Assembly: GCA_052143655.1 (NCBI GenBank)
Contig: JBKQSL010000250.1
Coordinates: forward strand, 1 to 35,694
Direction: 5' to 3'
Length of the DNA stretch: 35,694 nt
Source: CAVSUR01 sp052143655
Lineage (GTDB): Bacteria; Actinomycetota; Actinomycetes; Streptosporangiales; Streptosporangiaceae
Both the position numbers and the translations under genes were made by a program. The notes beneath the pieces were generated by a model. That model made no database searches. It was given only the letters and a program-made list of their open reading frames with translations, and was not told where the DNA came from. Positions 32,331 to 35,694 of the stretch are shown in pieces; position 1 is the first letter of the stretch; each line of letters opens with the position of its first letter.

Positions 32331-34133
32331 CGCGGTCCCGCATGACCCGGGCCCTGGCCGCGATGCGCTCGGTGTCGGGGATGTTCAGGTAATACGTCCG
32401 GCAGATCTGCGGGACGCCGTCCTCGCCGCCCTTGAGCCAGCCCAGCCCGGCGTCCAGCTTCGGCCGGAGCACGGTCGAGTCGTAGCCGCGCCGGTAGCTC
32501 GACGTCCCCAGCACCACGTCGTTGGCCAGCTGGTCGGGGACCATCAGGCAGAACCGGCTGATGATCAGCCCGGTCACCGCGGTCGGGATGACCTTCGCGT
32601 CCGGCCGCTGCGTGGACAGCACCGCGATGATGCCCATGGCCCGGCCGACCCGGATCACGTAGGCCAGGTCATCGGCGGCCTGGTCGCCGTGCTGCTTGTC
32701 GGTCAGCAGGTTCTGCACCTCATCGAAGATCGCGACGAGGGGGCACAGCTCCTTGTGCTGGGCGGCCAGCTCGCGGGTCACCTTCCCGTCCGGCATCGCC
32801 CCGCTGCCCTTGAGGCGCTTGAATGCCGCCGACCGGCGCTCGGTCTCGTTGCGCAGCAGGCGGGCCGAGTCGGCGGCGTAGGCGATCGACTCATCGTCCA
32901 GCCCGGAGGCGTAGCGGTGGCAGACCCTGGCCAGCGGCTCAAGGTCGCCCTTGCCGGCCAGCTCGTATACCCACAGGTCCGCGAGCGGGTCCAGCGCAGC
33001 CGCGCATCCCAGCACCCGGACCGCGCCGGTCTTGCCCTGGCCGGGGCTGGCCCCGATCAGCCAGTTGACCTCGAACATGGGCACCCGGACCGGCCGGAGG
33101 CGGGGATCGGTGCCGAACGGGATCACGTCGAACAGGTCGGTCTGCCTGGCCTTGAGCAGCGGGCACGGCGGCTGCTTCTGCCTGCTGATGTCGTGCATGC
33201 CCACCCACAGGTCCATCCGCCCCGGGTGCTCCTGCGGCACCCCGGCGGGCCAGGTGGCCGACAGGGGGCGGCGCAGCCCGGACGCGAGGTCTTCCCGGCG
33301 GGCGAGGATGGCGGACACGCTGACGCCGTGCGGGAGGTCCAGCTGGCAGGACCAGCCGGGCCCGTCGCGCATCACGTCGGAGATGAACCGGAGCCCCTGG
33401 ACCCGGCCCTCCTTGTCCGGCTTGAGCACGGCGTTTACCTGCGCGATGCCCAGCGACCCGAGGGCGCGGGTGATGATCTCGTGGCTGGGCGGCTGGTAGT
33501 CCGGCGGGATCACGGCCGGGCCGACGATCCGGTGACCGTCCGGGCGGCCGAACCGGGCCCCGGCCAGCACCACCGCGGCCGCCGCGGCGGCCTGCCCCTG
33601 CCAGGGCGCGAACCGGGCCAGCAGCACCCCGGCCAGGATGAGCCCGGCCAGCTCGCCGGCCAGCACGTAACCGCGGATCCGCCGGGTCTCCTGGGCGATC
33701 TTGTGCAGGCGTGCCCACTCGCGGGAGTCGCCCGCCACGACGGCACGGGACCGCAGTTCGTGCTGCTCGGTCAGCCACCGCCAGCGCACCTGCCGGATGG
33801 CCAGGCAGGCGACACCGATCACCGCCCACACCAGGGCGGCCAGCACGTAGAACACCAGCCGCAGCCCGTGATAGCGGGCCCGGTGCAATTGCAGGCGGTG
33901 AACTGCCCGACGGTGCCGCGCAGGTTCGCCCGCTGCAGGGCCACCGGGACGACTGGCCGCCGCTCGCCCGCCCGGGTCACGTCCGCGTAGATCACCCGGG
34001 CCGGGCTGACGGGCGGCGGGGCCTGCTGTGCCCCTCCCGGGGCCTCCGGGACCGCGGGAAGCTGGCCCGCGCCGTCAGGGTGCAGCGGGACAACCTCGGC
34101 GCCCGGTTCACTGCCGGCGGGCTCTGCTGACAA
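32230..34133 (-). pseudogene. FtsK/SpoIIIE-type DNA translocase (TraB-like), frameshifted
   Basis: TTG at 34133 with GGAGGA 7 bases upstream opens LSAEPAGSEPGAEVVPLHPD. One base is missing near 33889 (TGCAATTGCACC), after which the long frame continues HRARYHGLRLVFYVLAALVW and a second membrane helix (GELAGLILAGVLLARFAPW). The motor domain is intact: Walker A GASPGQGKTGA, Walker B CPLVAIFDEVQNLL, and AMGIIAVLSTQRPDAKVIPT. Repaired length is 634 residues. The end (GRAGRHRRGRHSRPP) departs from the usual TraB C-terminal DNA-recognition domain, so it is also truncated. Such motors move double-stranded element DNA between mycelia. A 551-residue product could still start inside at 33888. Confidence 0.8.
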
Positions 34134-34215
34134 GATGATCTCCTCCGATCTGTGAGGGTTGGGGACCGGCGCCGGGTCGTTCTTTGCCGGATGGACCCGG
34201 CGCCGGGTACGGGGG

Positions 34216-34395
34216 TCAGATGCGGTGGCCGACCCGGAACCCTCCGGGCACCCGCACGCTGGCATAGGGCCCGCGGACGCTGGACCAGTAGAAGTTCGGG
34301 CGCAGGCCGTGAGCCTTCTGGTGGCGGTAGTGTGCGTGCCCGGCGCCCAGGTGGAACGCCAGGTACACCAGCACGAGCACGACGACGATGGTCAT
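34216..34395 (-). CDS. Small membrane protein of the transfer operon
   Basis: This 59-residue protein starts MTIVVVLVLVYLAFHLGAGH: one N-terminal membrane helix, then a His/Arg-rich tail (HAHYRHQKAHGLRPNFYW) ending RVPGGFRVGHRI. The ATG overlaps the previous stop by 4 bases. It lies 83 bases upstream of the translocase start. Small membrane proteins of this type accompany Tra translocases in actinomycete plasmids. No specific family is recognised. Confidence 0.6.
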   Translation of the reverse strand: MTIVVVLVLVYLAFHLGAGHAHYRHQKAHGLRPNFYWSSVRGPYASVRVPGGFRVGHRI

Positions 34396-34682
34396 TGCGG
34401 GTTACCTCCGGTTGCGGTGAGCGCGGCCAGGTGCGCGCGTACCTCGGTCGCCTTCGCCTGGCCGACTCCCAGCTCGGCCCGGATACGGCGGATCGCCGGC
34501 AGCGTCCCGGCGGCGAGGTCGCCGGCGAACCGCTGCTGCGCCTCGATCAGGTGCGCGGGCGCGCCGTTACCGGCCACGGGTACGGCGGGTACAGGCCCGG
34601 GTATCTGGCTGGCTAGCCGGGCGCGGTGCACGATCAGCACCGCGGCGGCGGTCAGCCGCCGGATGGCCCGGTCCCCGGTCAC
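34392..34682 (-). CDS. Small helical protein with possible DNA-binding motif
   Basis: In this 96-residue protein the C-terminal half, AGTLPAIRRIRAELGVGQAK then ATEVRAHLAALTA, follows the GxxPSIRxIRxxLxVGxxRAxxVRxYL pattern often seen as a helix-turn-helix tail in actinomycete plasmid proteins. The GTG start overlaps the previous stop (GTGA), and its own stop overlaps the next ATG. It probably belongs to the element's transfer or control operon. Confidence 0.6.
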   Translation of the reverse strand: MTGDRAIRRLTAAAVLIVHRARLASQIPGPVPAVPVAGNGAPAHLIEAQQRFAGDLAAGTLPAIRRIRAELGVGQAKATEVRAHLAALTATGGNPQ

Positions 34683-34842
34683 GACGGCCTCACCACCGAC
34701 AGGTGCCGGGGCGGCTGCAGCTCGGCGAGGGCGGCGTCGGCTGTCTCGCCTCGCGGGCCGCCATCTCCATCAGCCGGAACAGCGCCCGCGTCCTGACCTC
34801 GAGCGCGGCCACGCGGTCGGCGAGGGCAGCGTCGGCGGTCAC
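34679..34842 (-). pseudogene. Short element gene with a one-base deletion
   Basis: GTG at 34842 opens VTADAALADRVAALEVRTRA then LFRLMEMAAREA. One base is missing near 34757, after which ETADAALAELQPPRHLSVVR ends at 34679. Repaired length is 54 residues, a coiled-coil-like helix. Both ends overlap neighbouring genes by 4 bases, which supports the repaired frame. Confidence 0.55.
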
Positions 34843-35338
34843 CGGGCACCGCCCATCGTGCTGGCCAGCGCCCGGTACCGCCCGGCGGCGTCCAGGTCGG
34901 CCTGATGCAAGTCGCACTCGGCCGGGGTAGTCTCGCAGGCCTCGCACCAGTGCGCGGCTCGCTGCTCCAGCAACTCGGCGGCATCTTCCAGGGCGCCGAG
35001 CACGACGGGAAGGTCGGCCGGGCCGACCGTCGCGGTGCCGCCAGGGTCGGCGGCCGGGGCGACCGGCGAGGACCCGGCGATCTGCTCGATGCGCTCCAGC
35101 GCGTACTGCCGGTCATCGTGCTCCCAGTCGAACGCGGCCAGCACGCCGCGGATCGCGGCGAGCCTGCCCGGCTCGGGCCCGGCCGTGTCCAGGGCGGCCA
35201 GGACGTAGCCGAGCAGTCGGCCAGCCGGGCACCCCACAGGGCCCGGTCGGCCACGTCGGCGCCAGCCGCGGCCCGCTGGTAGTCGCCCAGCGCGGCCGCG
35301 GCCGCGGTGCGCCGGGCGGCCAGCTCCGCGCCGCTCAC
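34839..35338 (-). pseudogene. Element gene with a one-base deletion; hypothetical helical protein
   Basis: GTG at 35338 opens MSGAELAARRTAAAAALGDY through GARLAD. Restoring one base near 35216 continues LLGYVLAALDTAGPEP, GVLAAFDWEHDDRQYALERI, and LEDAAELLEQRAAHWCEACE with CDLHQADLDAAGRYRAL. The C-C-C-H cluster (CEAC...CDLH) could bind zinc. Repaired length is 166 residues, with 4-base overlaps at both ends. The family is a common hypothetical of actinomycete mobile elements; I know no function. Confidence 0.6.
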
Positions 35339-35499
35339 CGGGCACCGTCCAGGTACCGGTGCGCCCGCCCGGCGGCGATGGCGCTGACCGTGGACGAGGA
35401 CACGCCGAACTGGGCGGCGATCTGCGCCCGGGTCAGCTCGCTGTAGTCGGCGGCGTCGCGGATCGACTCACGCGGACGAACGCGGACCGCCTGACACAC
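35335..35499 (-). CDS. Small helix-turn-helix protein at the right end of the element
   Basis: In this 54-residue protein ESIRDAADYSELTRAQIAAQ then FGVSSSTVSAIAAGRAHRYL is a clear helix-turn-helix (Q-I-A-A-x-F-G-V-S-x-S-T-V). GTG at 35499 is 9 bases from the right att copy and has no ribosome-binding site, so the N-terminus may have been formed by integration or the message is leaderless. The stop overlaps the next start (GTGA). It is first gene of the small-gene chain and could regulate it. Confidence 0.6.
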   Translation of the reverse strand: MCQAVRVRPRESIRDAADYSELTRAQIAAQFGVSSSTVSAIAAGRAHRYLDGAR

Positions 35500-35507
35500 G
35501 GGGGAAT

Positions 35508-35524
35508 TACTCTGCCCGTATGGC
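35508..35524 (+). other. attR candidate
   Basis: TACTCTGCCCGTATGGC, the right-end partner of the left copy. It contains the recG ATG (35520-35522) and a -10-like TACTCT, so integration leaves the recG coding sequence whole but replaces everything upstream of its -10 box. Confidence 0.75.
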
Positions 35525-35694
35525 GATGCTCGTGGATCCGCTGCGGCTGGTCATCGGCGACAAGGCAGCCAAGCGGCTGGATCAGGCGCTGGCCATCCGC
35601 ACCGTGGGCGACCTGCTGATGCACTACCCCCGCCGGTACGAGCAGCGCGGCGAGCTCACCGACCTCGCAGAGCTGCGCGACGGGGAGCACGTGA
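35520..35694 (+). CDS. recG: ATP-dependent DNA helicase RecG, N-terminal part (cut by window end)
   Basis: The first 58 codons read MAMLVDPLRLVIGDKAAKRL, then LAIRTVGDLLMHYPRRYEQR and GELTDLAELRDGEHV. TVGDLLxHYPRRYxxRG is the conserved wedge-domain entry of actinobacterial RecG. RecG remodels stalled replication forks and Holliday junctions. The ATG is inside the right att copy and there is no leader, suggesting leaderless translation from a -10 at 35508. The rest of the gene lies outside the window. Confidence 0.88.
   Translation, partial: MAMLVDPLRLVIGDKAAKRLDQALAIRTVGDLLMHYPRRYEQRGELTDLAELRDGEHV

Larger units (their letters stand above)
28582..35524. mobile_element. Decayed AICE-type integrative element inserted at the recG start codon
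   Basis: The element is bounded by a 17-bp direct repeat with one mismatch (28582-28598 and 35508-35524), about 6.93 kb apart. It contains, left to right, a broken tyrosine integrase, a truncated gene, cargo genes, a frameshifted FtsK/TraB translocase and a run of small overlapping genes. Single translocase transfer plus tyrosine integrase is the hallmark of actinomycete integrative and conjugative elements. No replication initiator or intact excisionase is seen, so it should be immobile on its own. The target is the 5' end of recG rather than the usual tRNA gene. Confidence 0.75.

Noticed and set aside
32155..33990. Plus-strand frame of 611 codons
   Set aside because: Antisense to the FtsK/TraB translocase, which has Walker motifs.
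3391..35338. All frameshifts as sequencing errors
   Set aside because: Errors should also hit the long core genes, which are clean; some lesions combine stops and truncations. Single cases could still be errors.
1..35694. CRISPR arrays, rRNA or tRNA genes
   Set aside because: No regularly spaced repeat-spacer pattern, and no tRNA or rRNA signature was recognised on either strand, including at the element ends.

Overview
The window is very GC-rich, with GC-ending codons, and comes from an actinobacterium. Supporting genes are a full-length SARP-NB-ARC-TPR regulator (AfsR type), Lsr2, the F420-pathway guanylyltransferase FbiD/CofC, a split NAD(P) transhydrogenase and a Cys4 form of ribosomal protein L28. 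Streptosporangiales or a close relative seems likely, but that is inference from gene content.

Layout. 1-3.9 kb: two fused pseudogene fragments (MarR and aminoglycoside phosphotransferase types), the SARP regulator, and a frameshifted GNAT. 3.9-7.4 kb: a DUF4232 lipoprotein followed by an accessory patch of decayed genes, an intact VapBC pair, an IS-type ATPase remnant, and a HigBA-type pair with a broken toxin. 7.5-16 kb: lsr2, a GH15 glucoamylase-like enzyme, a broken G1 (glutamic) peptidase, an FkbM methyltransferase, a two-component pair, an SDR oxidoreductase, a frameshifted lipoprotein and a pirin. 16-17.6 kb: a zeta-type toxin with an overlapping small partner, embedded in chromosomal DNA. 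17.8-28.4 kb: an intact housekeeping core (pntB, pntA2, pntA1, hup, ddl, a trans-sulfuration enzyme, a PlsC acyltransferase, fbiD, a stand-alone Lrp ligand domain, thiL, a CBM2-like membrane protein, rpmB).

28.58-35.52 kb is the most interesting part. It is a decayed, roughly 6.9-kb integrative element of actinomycete (AICE) type, inserted exactly across the start codon of recG. A 17-bp sequence with one mismatch is repeated at both ends. The left copy lies beside the C-terminal end of a broken tyrosine integrase; the right copy forms the start of recG, whose first 58 codons close the window. Inside are an FtsK/TraB-type DNA translocase with a frameshift, a chain of small genes joined by 4-bp stop/start overlaps, and cargo: a lipoprotein, a two-gene unit of unknown function that resembles a toxin-antitoxin cassette, and a secreted protein.

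Single-base frameshifts recur in accessory genes (GNAT, HigB, G1 peptidase, lipoprotein, FtsK and two small element genes). About 18 kb of core or regulatory genes has none, so real decay is more likely than poor sequence. Several promoters place the -10 box 6-8 bases before the start codon (vapB, lsr2, the CBM2-like gene, recG), which predicts leaderless transcripts. Several perfect inverted repeats lie between genes.
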